DNA of 64,000 nt. It comes from Arthrobacter sp. B3I9. GTDB lineage: Bacteria > Actinomycetota > Actinomycetes > Actinomycetales > Micrococcaceae. The first letter of the stretch is position 1. Each line of letters starts with the position of its first letter. The notes below the pieces were generated by a model, which had not been told where the DNA came from, made no database searches, and was given only the letters and a program-made list of their open reading frames with translations. Both the position numbers and the translations under genes were made by a program. The stretch covers positions 186,001 to 250,000 of the forward strand of contig NZ_JAUSYO010000001.1 of NCBI RefSeq assembly GCF_030816935.1. Direction: 5' to 3'. Of this stretch, positions 34,399 through 42,435 are shown piece by piece.

Positions 34399-34431
34399 GG
34401 CGGCCACGGGGTACAGGGCCCCGTGGCCGCC
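34399..34431 (-). terminator. Perfect 13-bp hairpin after flagellin
   Basis: GGCGGCCACGGGG (34399-34411) pairs perfectly with 34419-34431 across a 7-base loop. It lies between flagellin and fliD. It could cut most transcription so that flagellin exceeds FliD in amount, or it could stabilise the flagellin mRNA. Confidence 0.65.
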
Positions 34432-34466
34432 ACCGGCTGTTAGTGCGTCTCCGTTACCGGAAGGGC

Positions 34467-35312
34467 CTAGCGCAGGAGCGACAGAACGCCCTGGCCGGAC
34501 TGGTTGGCCTGGGCCAGCATTGCGGTGCCGGCCTGGGCCATGATGTTGGCCTTGGTGAACTTGACCATTTCCTCAGCCATGTCGGTGTCGCGGATACGGG
34601 AGTTCGCAGCCGACAGGTTCTCCTTGGAGACCTGCAGGTTCTTGATGACGCTCTCGAAGCGGTTCTGGCTGGCGCCGAGTTCGGCCCGAGCCGTCGAAAC
34701 GGACTTGATCTGCCCGTCTACAGCGGCGATCGTGGTGAGGGCATCGCCAGCCGTGTCGAAGCCCGTGCCGCTGGCGAGGGCCGAGATGGCCGTGCCGATG
34801 CCCTCGACGTCGAAGCGCTTCACATCGATCTGATCGTTCCCCGCGGTGGAGCCGGCGCCGATCTGGAACGTCAGGGCGGTGCCGGCCTTGGCGGCCGAGA
34901 GCAAGTCGATGCCGTTGAAGTTGGTGGACGTACCGATGCGGGTGAGCTCCTTGCCGAGCTCGGCCACTTCGGTGGAGATCGCCTTGCGCGATTCTGTGTT
35001 GTTCGAGTCGTTGCCAGCCTGAACGGCCAGGTCACGGACGCGCTGCAGGATCGAGTGAACCTCGTTCAAGGAACCTTCGGCGGTCTGGATGACGCTGATG
35101 CCGTCCTGGGCGTTGCGCGCGGCTACAGCCGAACCGGACACCTGGGACTTCAGCCCTTCGGAGATGGCCAGGCCGGCAGCATCGTCGGATGCGCGGTTGA
35201 TGCGCAGGCCGCTGGAAAGCTTCTCCATTGACCGTGACACGCTGTTCTGTGTTTCGTTGAGGTTGCGGTAGGCGTTGTTCGCCAGTGCGTTGGTGTTGAT
35301 CTGCATGCCCAT
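34467..35312 (-). CDS. fliC: Flagellin
   Basis: ATG 35312 with GGAGG at ideal spacing gives 281 residues starting MGMQINTNALANNAYRNLN. The N-terminal D0/D1 (SMEKLSSGLRINRASDDAAG) and C-terminal D1/D0 (SRIRDTDMAEEMVKFTKANI) are intact. The central variable region is short, so this is a compact flagellin lacking a large outer domain. The sigma28-like promoter sits 64-91 bases upstream. It is transcribed divergently from flgN. Confidence 0.97.
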   Translation of the reverse strand: MGMQINTNALANNAYRNLNETQNSVSRSMEKLSSGLRINRASDDAAGLAISEGLKSQVSGSAVAARNAQDGISVIQTAEGSLNEVHSILQRVRDLAVQAGNDSNNTESRKAISTEVAELGKELTRIGTSTNFNGIDLLSAAKAGTALTFQIGAGSTAGNDQIDVKRFDVEGIGTAISALASGTGFDTAGDALTTIAAVDGQIKSVSTARAELGASQNRFESVIKNLQVSKENLSAANSRIRDTDMAEEMVKFTKANIMAQAGTAMLAQANQSGQGVLSLLR

Positions 35313-35375
35313 GATGTTTCCTCCATGATTGGGTCTGGTGCTACTTCCAGGCCATCCGTGGCCTGTCATTTATGG

Positions 35376-35403
35376 CTATCGGCGGCCCCGCCAAGGTTCG
35401 TAA
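35376..35403 (-). promoter_or_regulatory. Sigma28-like promoter before flagellin
   Basis: On the minus strand TTAC (35400-35403), 16 bases, then GCCGATAG (35376-35383), the closest match to the GCCGATAA box in this window. The untranslated leader would be about 60 bases. Confidence 0.65.
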
Positions 35404-35496
35404 GCAAAACGCGAAAGAAACTTTTTCCGGATGTTCGCGGCGGCGGGCCAAAGGGCCGCTGCTGCTGCAGTACGCAAGATTTGTTCACCGGATCAG

Positions 35497-35523
35497 TTAC
35501 CGGCGGCCCGGGTTTGCCGATGG
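35497..35523 (+). promoter_or_regulatory. Sigma28-like promoter before flgN operon
   Basis: TTAC (35497-35500), 15 bases, then GCCGATGG (35516-35523), 87 bases before the flgN start. It shares the flagellin-flgN intergenic region with the divergent flagellin promoter. Confidence 0.55.
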
Positions 35524-35609
35524 TTATTGGTGAGGACGCCAGCACCGGCTTGCGGTCCCGCCGCATCACGCCATTCGCACGCGTGGAACAAATTAGAGGG
35601 ACGTGAACC

Positions 35610-36104
35610 ATGAGGGCCAACGAGCTGTCAGCCCTGCTCTGGCAGGAGCGTGAACTTCTGGACCTGCTGATCTTCAAGCTGACGGAGGAACAACTGCTGC
35701 TGACCGCGGGGCGGACGCGCTGGCTCCAGCACGCCACCAGCGAAGTGGAGCGGGTCGTCGAGCGGCTTCGCTCTGCAGGCCTGGCGCGAGCCATTGAAGT
35801 GGACTCGCTGGCCGAGGAATGGAACGTCAAGGCGGATCTGCCCACCCTCAACGACATTGCCGATGCTGCCCCTCCGGGGCCGTGGAGTGACATTTTCCGT
35901 GCCCATCTGGAGGCCATGACAGCCCAGACGGCGCAGATCAAGGAACTCCGGGACCTCAACGAATCCTTCCTGCGGTCCGCGGCGCGCTCCACCCAGGAGA
36001 CCGCCGCCACCCTGCTGCCCCGCACCGGCACCTACGACGCCCACGGCTCCACGCACCACGCCGGCACGGCCGGTGCCGGCAACCTCTTTGACACGAGACT
36101 CTAG
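35610..36104 (+). CDS. flgN: Flagellar hook-filament junction chaperone FlgN
   Basis: The protein has 164 residues, mostly helical. The start MRANELSALLWQERELLDLLIFKL, and the next helix with a repeated Leu pattern (EEQLLLTAGRTRWLQHATSEVE), match FlgN proteins. FlgN protects FlgK and FlgL before export, and both genes follow directly (12 bases to flgK). The C-terminus is Thr/Gly/His-rich and probably disordered. Confidence 0.9.
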   Translation: MRANELSALLWQERELLDLLIFKLTEEQLLLTAGRTRWLQHATSEVERVVERLRSAGLARAIEVDSLAEEWNVKADLPTLNDIADAAPPGPWSDIFRAHLEAMTAQTAQIKELRDLNESFLRSAARSTQETAATLLPRTGTYDAHGSTHHAGTAGAGNLFDTRL

Positions 36105-36116
36105 AGGACCAGCGAC

Positions 36117-37541
36117 ATGAGCACTTTCGGATCCCTGAACACCGCCTTCACCGGGCTAAGTGCCGCCCGCGCGGCCATGGACACTGCAGGACAGAACATT
36201 GCCAATGCCAGCACCGAGGGCTACACCCGGCAGCGGGTCACCAGTAGTTCCGTCGGAGCGCCCGCCAACGTAGGCCTCGCCGCGTCACCGCGGCCGGCGG
36301 CCGGGCAGGGTGTGAACATCGATGCCATTGCCCGCCTCGGTGACACATTCCTCGACTCGCGGGTCCGGTCCGCCGCCTCACAGGGGGGATACGCCAGCAC
36401 CCGCGCCGAAGCCCTCGCGGCCATCGAAGGGAACCTCCACGAACCCGGTCCCGACGGCATTTCCGCTCAATTGAACACCTTCTGGGCAAACTGGGGTGAT
36501 GTCGCCAACCAGCCGGAAAGCCCGGCCACCGGTGCGGTGCTGCTGCAGAACGCCGCGGTGCTGACATCCAAGATTTCCGCAGGCTACACAGCTTTGGACG
36601 AGCAGTGGAAATCGGCCCGTGGCACGGTGGACGCGATGGCCTTTGACCTGAACACTTCTGCCGCCCAGGTGGCGGCCCTCAATGGCCAGATCCGCTCCAC
36701 CCTCGCCGCAGGAGGATCTGCCAACGAGCTCATTGACCAGCGCAGCATGCTCGCCACGGGCATCGCGGGACTCGCCGGCGGAAGCGTCCGCTCCAACGCG
36801 GACGGCACACTGGACGTGGTCGTGGGCGGCAACTCGATCGTCTCCGGCACCTCGTCCCGCACCGTCACCGTGACCGGGGCTCCACGGCTCGATGAAGCGG
36901 CAACCACCCCTGTGAAACTTGAATGGGCCGACCGGCCCGGCCAAGCGGTCGCCCTGGACGGCGGCAGGATTGCCGGGACGCTCTCCGTCCTGGCACCGGC
37001 CAGCGGAGGCAACGGCGGGCCGATCGCCGAGGCGGCAAAAGCCTACGACGGGTTCGCCGCTGACCTCGCCGCTACGGTGAATGCAGCACACCGCGCGGGC
37101 TCCACCAGAACCGGAGCCACGGGCACGGACTTCTTCGCCATCGCCCCCGGCACCCACCCTGCGCTGAGCCTCACCGTCAAGCCGGCCGACTCCACCGAGC
37201 TCGCCACCGGTGCTCCCGGAGCGGGCGCCTATGACGGGTCCAACGCGGATCTGATCTCCCAGGTGGGCACCGGCACCGCCTCCCCGGACCGCCTCTGGTC
37301 GACCATCGTCACCGGCACCGGTGTCAGTGCGAAGTCGGAGCTGCTGCGGAGCGAGCTCGCTGACTCCGTATCAGCGGCCGCGGTACAGTCCCAGCTCTCC
37401 GGAGCCGGGGTTGACCTGGACGAGGAGAACGTGAACATTCTGGCCGCCCAGCACGCTTACCAAGCGGCCGCCCGTGTCATGTCCGCCATCGACGAAGCAC
37501 TGGACATCCTGATCAACCGCACCGGAATCGTAGGAAGATAA
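36117..37541 (+). CDS. flgK: Hook-filament junction protein FlgK (HAP1)
   Basis: The protein has 474 residues. The N-terminal rod/hook signature AMDTAGQNIANASTEGYTRQR and the C-terminal segment VDLDEENVNILAAQHAYQAAARV are intact. GDTFLDSRVRSAASQ near residue 75 is also FlgK-like. FlgK forms the first junction ring between hook and filament. The stop lies 2 bases before flgL. Confidence 0.95.
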   Translation: MSTFGSLNTAFTGLSAARAAMDTAGQNIANASTEGYTRQRVTSSSVGAPANVGLAASPRPAAGQGVNIDAIARLGDTFLDSRVRSAASQGGYASTRAEALAAIEGNLHEPGPDGISAQLNTFWANWGDVANQPESPATGAVLLQNAAVLTSKISAGYTALDEQWKSARGTVDAMAFDLNTSAAQVAALNGQIRSTLAAGGSANELIDQRSMLATGIAGLAGGSVRSNADGTLDVVVGGNSIVSGTSSRTVTVTGAPRLDEAATTPVKLEWADRPGQAVALDGGRIAGTLSVLAPASGGNGGPIAEAAKAYDGFAADLAATVNAAHRAGSTRTGATGTDFFAIAPGTHPALSLTVKPADSTELATGAPGAGAYDGSNADLISQVGTGTASPDRLWSTIVTGTGVSAKSELLRSELADSVSAAAVQSQLSGAGVDLDEENVNILAAQHAYQAAARVMSAIDEALDILINRTGIVGR

Positions 37542-37543
37542 CC

Positions 37544-38428
37544 ATGCTGACCCGCGTCACCAACCAGACCCTCATGATGTCCGCCCAAAGGAATCTGGGC
37601 GCCAACAAGGCAGAGCTGGCCCGCGTGCAGGCCCAGGCCGGAGACCTGAAAGCCATCAACCGGCCCTCCGATAATCCGTCCGGAACGGCGTCCTCGCTGC
37701 AAGTCCGGGGCCAACAGGCTGCCGCCGCCCAGTACGGCCGCAACATCGAGAACGGCCGCGGCTGGCTCACCACAGTCGACGCCGCGCTGTCGAACACAAC
37801 GGACATACTCCGCCAGGTCAAGGACCTGACGCTCCAGGGTTCCAACGGCACCCTGTCCGCCTCGGCCCGTGAAGGCATCGCCGCCGAACTGGACGTGCTG
37901 CGCACGGAACTCCTGAACCAGGCAAACACGACATTCATGGGCCGGAACGTTTTTGCCGGCAACACCGACGCCGCAGTGGCTTTCACAAGCACCTCACCGC
38001 CGGTGTTCAACGGAACCAACAGTGCCGTGACCCGAAGGGTCGCCGACGGAGTGTCGGTGCGCGTCGACGTCGACGGCGCCGCGGTCTTCGGCGCAGGTCC
38101 GGGCAACGTCTTCGATCTCGTTGGGAAGGTTGTCGCGGACCTGCGCTCCGGCGCAGATGCGAGTGCCAGCCTGGGCGCCATCGACAAGCGTATGGAGACC
38201 ATCATCACCCGGCACTCGGAAGTAGGCAGCCGTGACGCACAAATACAACGCGCGCAGGAAGTGAACATGAAACAGCAAGGAGCCCTGGAAGACCAGCGGG
38301 CCACCATCGAAGACGTGGACATGGCCAAGGCATTTCTTGACCTGCAGCTCCAGCAGACGAACTACAGCGCCGCGCTGGCGGTCACGGCGAAGGTTCTCCC
38401 CCAGACCCTCATGGACTTCCTGCGGTGA
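37544..38428 (+). CDS. flgL: Hook-filament junction protein FlgL (HAP3)
   Basis: The protein has 294 residues. It resembles flagellin at both ends: MLTRVTNQTLMMSAQRNLGAN and KAINRPSDNPSGTASSLQ at the start, and MAKAFLDLQLQQTNYSAALA at the end. FRNVFAG-type sequence (GRNVFAGNTDAAVAF) marks it as FlgL rather than flagellin. The stop overlaps the fliW start. Confidence 0.95.
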   Translation: MLTRVTNQTLMMSAQRNLGANKAELARVQAQAGDLKAINRPSDNPSGTASSLQVRGQQAAAAQYGRNIENGRGWLTTVDAALSNTTDILRQVKDLTLQGSNGTLSASAREGIAAELDVLRTELLNQANTTFMGRNVFAGNTDAAVAFTSTSPPVFNGTNSAVTRRVADGVSVRVDVDGAAVFGAGPGNVFDLVGKVVADLRSGADASASLGAIDKRMETIITRHSEVGSRDAQIQRAQEVNMKQQGALEDQRATIEDVDMAKAFLDLQLQQTNYSAALAVTAKVLPQTLMDFLR

Positions 38429-38799
38429 CGCACCTGAGCTTTGTGACCCCGCCCCCGGGCCTGGATCCGCTGACCGACTTCACCCTCGAGCAACTGGACG
38501 GTACCGGGCTTTATGCCCTGCAGGCCGCCGCTGACCCGGGGAAACGAATGTTCCTGCTTGACCCGGCCGTGTACGTACCGGATTACCGGCCCGAACTGAC
38601 TGACAGCCAGGCGGCGGTTCTGGAACTGGCGTCACCGGAAGAAGCCGCCATGTTCGTGATAGCCAACCACCGCAACGGTGCCACGACGGTTAACCTGCTT
38701 GCCCCGATTATCGTGAACACGGCCACTGACACCTGTGCCCAGTTCATATTGGAAGGTCAGGACTGGCCTATCCAGGCGCCCTTAAGATCCCATGGCTGA
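38425..38799 (+). CDS. fliW: Flagellar assembly factor FliW
   Basis: GTG 38425 overlaps the flgL stop as GTGA. The 124 residues include the FliW-family stretches LEQLDGTGLYALQAAAD, RMFLLDPAVYVPDY and GATTVNLLAPIIVNTATDTC. FliW binds flagellin and, in other bacteria, inhibits the translational repressor CsrA. No csrA gene follows here, although the two genes are commonly adjacent. The next gene overlaps by 8 bases. Confidence 0.9.
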   Translation: MTHLSFVTPPPGLDPLTDFTLEQLDGTGLYALQAAADPGKRMFLLDPAVYVPDYRPELTDSQAAVLELASPEEAAMFVIANHRNGATTVNLLAPIIVNTATDTCAQFILEGQDWPIQAPLRSHG

Positions 38800-39295
38800 C
38801 GTCCGCCGCCAAGAGGCGGTGCGCGCCGGCGAGCTTGCCGGGCGACGGACAGTACGTGGAGTGATGAGCATTTTTCCCCGTGACGTCGGCCGCGGCGAAG
38901 ACGGAGAAGACCAGTTCAAGCCCGGAACCCGCGCTCTCGTCTATCCCACAGCGTCTATTGCCCGCAAGTATGGTGACTGGCGCGCGCCCCAGCGTGCCGT
39001 TGAATTTGAGGTCGCGCCTGACGAGTTTTTCGCGGTGCAGCGCTATAACGAACGCAACGTGGCGGGTCCGACGGTGGTCAGTGTCGGCAGCTTTACCGAC
39101 TACAGCGACGCCTACGCCGCGCTGGTTGACAGGGTCCCCGCGGGGAACCGCGCCGAGATCCGGATCATGACACCAACCCGCGCCGAGGTGATTGCCACCG
39201 GCAAGGACGGCGAAGACGTGGTCATCGGAGAGTCCCTCACCTGGCAGGCCCGCGCAATCGCTGACCGAGTCCGGTTCGTGGATTCGGGACGATGA
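38792..39295 (+). CDS. Hypothetical protein downstream of fliW (167 aa)
   Basis: ATG 38792 overlaps the fliW stop by 8 bases, which suggests coupling; an internal ATG at 38864 (MSIFPRDVG) is an alternative start. The N-terminal 24 residues are basic. The rest is a mixed alpha/beta protein (QFKPGTRALVYPTASIARKY, AVEFEVAPDEFFAVQRYNE, AEIRIMTPTRAEVIATGKDG). There is no signal peptide or membrane segment. I do not recognise the family. Its position in the late flagellar operon suggests a flagellar or regulatory role. Confidence 0.65.
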   Translation: MADVRRQEAVRAGELAGRRTVRGVMSIFPRDVGRGEDGEDQFKPGTRALVYPTASIARKYGDWRAPQRAVEFEVAPDEFFAVQRYNERNVAGPTVVSVGSFTDYSDAYAALVDRVPAGNRAEIRIMTPTRAEVIATGKDGEDVVIGESLTWQARAIADRVRFVDSGR

Positions 39296-39740
39296 GCGGG
39301 CAACCGGGAGACGAACCGTACCGCCCCGGGAAGCTCTCCCGGGCGGTGGCCTCGCTTCTCGGCCTGTCACCAGCCAAAAGCCTGGCCCGGTGCAGCAACA
39401 CCAAAGGGATGAAGTCAGTGCAGGAAGCGAACGCTGACCTCCTCGACCGCCTGACCCCCGCAGGACACCGTGTCCTGGACGTTGCCCGGAACGAGGCGTG
39501 GGCCCTTGGCCAGAGCAAAGTCGGCACCGGGCATCAGCACGCATAGGCGTCCCTTCGACAGCACCGGAACACTTGCTGATCGGACTGGCCGCCGAGGCGG
39601 AAGGAGTCGCTGCCAAGGCACTGCGCAATTCCGGAATCACGGCCCGGACCGCAGAGAAGCCCGTCACGTCCGATCTTGACGGCCGGACAAAGGCCCGTAG
39701 GGGCAAGGGAGCCGTCCGGGAGGAAGCAGGTTGCTGCTGA
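39292..39740 (+). pseudogene. Clp_N-domain protein, interrupted by a frameshift
   Basis: ATG 39292 overlaps the previous stop as ATGA. The first frame gives LTPAGHRVLDVARNEAWALG, the start of a Clp N-terminal repeat, then stops at 39544. Another frame picks up with EHLLIGLAAEAEGVAAKAL and RNSGITARTAEK, the second half of the same repeat. One added base near 39541 restores a single protein of about 149 residues. The joined sequence carries about a dozen extra residues around the junction. No AAA+ module is present, so an adaptor or substrate-recognition role for Clp protease is the best guess. It ends 6 bases before the convergent EAL gene. Confidence 0.55.
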
Positions 39741-39746
39741 CGCCCC

Positions 39747-40655
39747 TCAACGCGGCAAGATGAACGCTGGATCGTTCCATGCGGCCCAGTCCCGGGGCCG
39801 TAAGGACGGCCTGCCGAGAAAATAACCGTGCCCTGCTGTAATGCCGAGGCCGGAGATCGCTGCCAGTTCGGCTGCGGTCTCGATGCCTTCCGCAATGAGT
39901 ACCGCTCCGAGCTGGTCGGCAAACGTGGTCAGCGCCTCACCAAGGTGGTGCCGGGACGCGTCGCCATCGATGCCTGCGACAAGATTGCGGTCGAGTTTGA
40001 CGATGTCAGGTCTTAGTTGCCTGATGTGGCGGATGGAATTGCAGTATGCACCGAGGTGCCCCACCCCTAGGCGGAGCCCGCGCCGGCGGAGCGGGGCCAG
40101 CGCCGCAACCAGGGCAGCCGGCTGCTCCGGCGCTAAGGGGCGGGTCAGTTCGAGGACCACACGGCCCAGGGCAGGCGCCGCTTCATCAAGTAGCGCCGGC
40201 AAAAGCGGGTGCAGGCACGTGGCCGGGGACAGTTTCAGTGCAACGTACAGTGGGGCGGGCAGGTTCTCGGTGGCAGCGAGGGCGGCCTCCAGCGCCGCGA
40301 ATTCCAACTCGCCGTCAAGCCGTGCCTCGGTCGCTGCCGCGAACCAGGCCCCCGCCGGCTCGCCCGTATGGCTGACGAACCGCGTCAGCGCTTCGGCGCC
40401 AACAACCATACCGGTGGAAAGCTGCCGGATCGGCTGGAGGGCGGTCACCAGCATCCGGTCTTTCAGAACCTCCTCGACCCGCGTACCCATGATTGCGGGA
40501 GGTTCCGATTCCGACCGGGCGGGCAACTGCTCCGCGAGCCAGGCTTCCTGCCGGCGTATCCCCGCCAGCCCGCCGGCAGCCGGCGGCACGGGTCCTTGGC
40601 GCGAAGGTCCTCTGCCCTGAGGACGCTCTGGAATGGACGGCGGCTCCATCAGCAT
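39747..40655 (-). CDS. Degenerate EAL-domain protein, probably non-catalytic
   Basis: ATG 40655 with an AAAGGA box gives 302 residues. The EAL domain covers about 65-290. GAEALTRF keeps Glu88 of the EAL motif, and VKLD (Lys220) and IAEGIET (Glu256) remain. The metal-binding Asn is Lys141 (KLSPATC), the ExTE glutamate is Arg172, the DDFG loop reads GHLG (199-202), and the late Gln is His276. These losses rule out normal c-di-GMP hydrolysis. Some degenerate EAL proteins bind c-di-GMP or other proteins, including flagellar regulators. Its place at the end of the flagellar island makes such a role plausible. Confidence 0.85.
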   Translation of the reverse strand: MLMEPPSIPERPQGRGPSRQGPVPPAAGGLAGIRRQEAWLAEQLPARSESEPPAIMGTRVEEVLKDRMLVTALQPIRQLSTGMVVGAEALTRFVSHTGEPAGAWFAAATEARLDGELEFAALEAALAATENLPAPLYVALKLSPATCLHPLLPALLDEAAPALGRVVLELTRPLAPEQPAALVAALAPLRRRGLRLGVGHLGAYCNSIRHIRQLRPDIVKLDRNLVAGIDGDASRHHLGEALTTFADQLGAVLIAEGIETAAELAAISGLGITAGHGYFLGRPSLRPRDWAAWNDPAFILPR

Positions 40656-40998
40656 TGGCTATTCCTTTGTTCCGGGTCACGGCTGAGTCCGGTACCCGCA
40701 TACGGCCACCCGTCCTACTGGGTCTGGCTTCCCGGACCAGACCCGCGGTCGACCGTGAAGCAACAGTACAGCCAGACCGACTAGTCTGTCCCTGGATGAG
40801 ATGAACTTGTTAGCAGGCAGGGCGTCCGAGGGAACCATGAGCTGGCGGTGCCTATTTCGCCGCCCTCTCGACTTCGCTTCTGACCGGCTGCTCTGTATCG
40901 TTCTATGTCAGTAGGAAGACTGATCGGTCTCCTCCGTCGCCAGAGGCCTGCCTTCGCTTAGCGGAGCACTGCTTCGTCAATTGAAGAAGGCACTCTCC
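40656..40998. other. Intergenic region with one hairpin
   Basis: About 340 bases between the divergent EAL gene and the 110-residue unknown gene. It contains a perfect 8-bp hairpin, GGGTCTGG (40720-40727) with CCAGACCC (40737-40744). I see no credible gene and no match to the sigma28-like motif. Confidence 0.5.
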
Positions 40999-41331
40999 AT
41001 GGAACCGTTCGCCGATACAAACACCCTCCCGCTCTCGATCGCCCAGATTGATGTGAGCCTCTACGCGGAACCAGAGCCGGCGCTCGACACCGCGGAAGGC
41101 GCATGCCCCGACGAGCACGAGCAGCTGCTCGTAGCCCTGGTTACGCGGACCGGGGAACTCGAAGCCGCCGAATGGGTCCTCGACCAGGCGAAAGCCGCGT
41201 TCGACGCGCAGATCGCCGCCGCCCTCTCGGCAGGCGTGCCCGTGGAAAGAGTGGCGGAGGCGGCAGGCGTACCGGTCGAATCCTTGGCCCGGTTCGGCGC
41301 GGCACAGGAACCGGCGACGCCGGAAAACTGA
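40999..41331 (+). CDS. Small hypothetical protein with helix-turn-helix-like C-terminus
   Basis: ATG 40999 lies 8 bases after AAGG and gives 110 residues; an in-frame TTG at 40981 is less likely. The N-terminal half is acidic. The C-terminal segment AAALSAGVPVERVAEAAGVP then VESLARF has the spacing of a helix-turn-helix. It closely resembles AAAVTNGKSIREVAEAAHLT in the small gene at 42935, so the two are probably paralogues. Family not recognised. Confidence 0.6.
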   Translation: MEPFADTNTLPLSIAQIDVSLYAEPEPALDTAEGACPDEHEQLLVALVTRTGELEAAEWVLDQAKAAFDAQIAAALSAGVPVERVAEAAGVPVESLARFGAAQEPATPEN

Positions 41332-41343
41332 GGCGCCCGCCTC

Positions 41344-41961
41344 TTACAGGTTCCGGTGGTGCTCGATCAGCCAGCGGGCCATCTGGTGGGCGCGCTTTGA
41401 TGCCAGGAAGTCTCCTTCAGTGGCGGAAATAATCGAGCCTTTCATGAGAATGTGCCAGGACCGGGCGAACTCCTGGGGACGGTTGAGCCCTGCCTCCTCA
41501 GCCAGAGCCTGAATGTGGCCCCTGATCCCGCTGAGGTATCCGATGCTGGCTTTACCCAAGGGATGTCCGGGCCCCATCTCCAGCAGGACGTTGATGAACG
41601 TACAGGCTTCAAAGTCCTTACGCAGGAACCAATCCCCGAAAACATCAAACACGGCAAGCAGCTGATCCTCGGCAGTGTTCCCACGACGCCTCGCCTCGGC
41701 CACGATGAGGTCCACGGTCCACACCTGGTCCCGGAGCTCCAGTACTGCAAGCACCAGTGCGTCCTTGGAGGGGAAATGCCGGTAGAAGGTGGCCTTGGAG
41801 ACGCCTGAACTGTTGATCAGCTCGTTGACACCGACGCCGCGGATACCTCGGCGGGTGAACAGGTCATAGGCGGTGGCGAGAATGCGGTCCGCAGGATCGT
41901 TCCGTCCGGCCATCGCCGCGGCGGGCAACAACGTGGGACCGGCGGCGTCGTTGGCAGTCAT
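41344..41961 (-). CDS. TetR-family transcriptional regulator
   Basis: The protein has 205 residues. The N-terminal DNA-binding domain reads ILATAYDLFTRRGIRGVGVN followed by SSGVSKATFYRHFPSKDAL, a classical TetR helix-turn-helix. The C-terminal ligand domain includes FINVLLEMGPGHPLGKA. The 474 bases upstream separate it from a divergent ArsR gene, and no obvious target gene is adjacent. It converges with the unknown gene at 40999. No clear ribosome-binding site supports ATG 41961; an ATG 16 codons later is possible. Confidence 0.9.
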   Translation of the reverse strand: MTANDAAGPTLLPAAAMAGRNDPADRILATAYDLFTRRGIRGVGVNELINSSGVSKATFYRHFPSKDALVLAVLELRDQVWTVDLIVAEARRRGNTAEDQLLAVFDVFGDWFLRKDFEACTFINVLLEMGPGHPLGKASIGYLSGIRGHIQALAEEAGLNRPQEFARSWHILMKGSIISATEGDFLASKRAHQMARWLIEHHRNL

Positions 41962-42435
41962 TGTGGAAAAAGTTTACACCCGGGCCCAAGCGACGGACTT
42001 GCCCGTCCCCCGGAAGTGCCTATGATGCTCCGGATGTCACGGCCCGCGCAAGGGCGGTGCGGCCTACAGATTCCGTGAGACTTTGTTCGGCGGACATGCC
42101 CGTCATTGGACCTCTTGGACGTGAGAGCACTGTTCCCGGTGACGCCCTTGTCACCGGGCCCAGCGTGAATTCGTGGACCGGGTGCGAACCCGACAGAGGA
42201 GGCACCCGAATTCACGAATTCATGAAAGTCTGAACTATCCAGCGCATCTGCGCAAGAGGGGTCCGGCAACTGCCACTCATGCGACATGACCTGCGGGCCG
42301 ACGCTACGATATACGTACGGCGCGCACGTGTTACGTCCGTCGCCAGACAGACTTTTCTGTCCGTGTTTGCTGATTTTCCGTCAAGGGCTTCGCAGGGCAC
42401 GGCTCTCCGTAGTGGAATGTGAGGAGGAACGTCCG
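41962..42435. other. Long intergenic region with two consecutive strong hairpins
   Basis: 474 bases between divergent TetR and ArsR genes. Hairpin 1: CCCGGTGAC (42135-42143) with GTCACCGGG (42150-42158), 6-base loop. Hairpin 2: TGAATTCGTG (42166-42175) with CACGAATTCA (42213-42222), enclosing GGGTGC (42180-42185) with GCACCC (42202-42207). No convincing protein gene is present; the frames here are short and lack ribosome-binding sites. Confidence 0.55.

Noticed and set aside
34393..34400. A GCCGATGG box on the plus strand just downstream of flagellin
   Set aside because: It points away from fliD, lies next to the hairpin stem, has no TTAC 15-16 bases upstream, and has no gene in that direction.
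42176..42215. Possible tRNA-like segment with GGGTGCGAACCCG in the TetR-ArsR intergenic region
   Set aside because: No acceptor, D or anticodon stems can be built around it. No tRNA or rRNA gene was recognised anywhere in the window.
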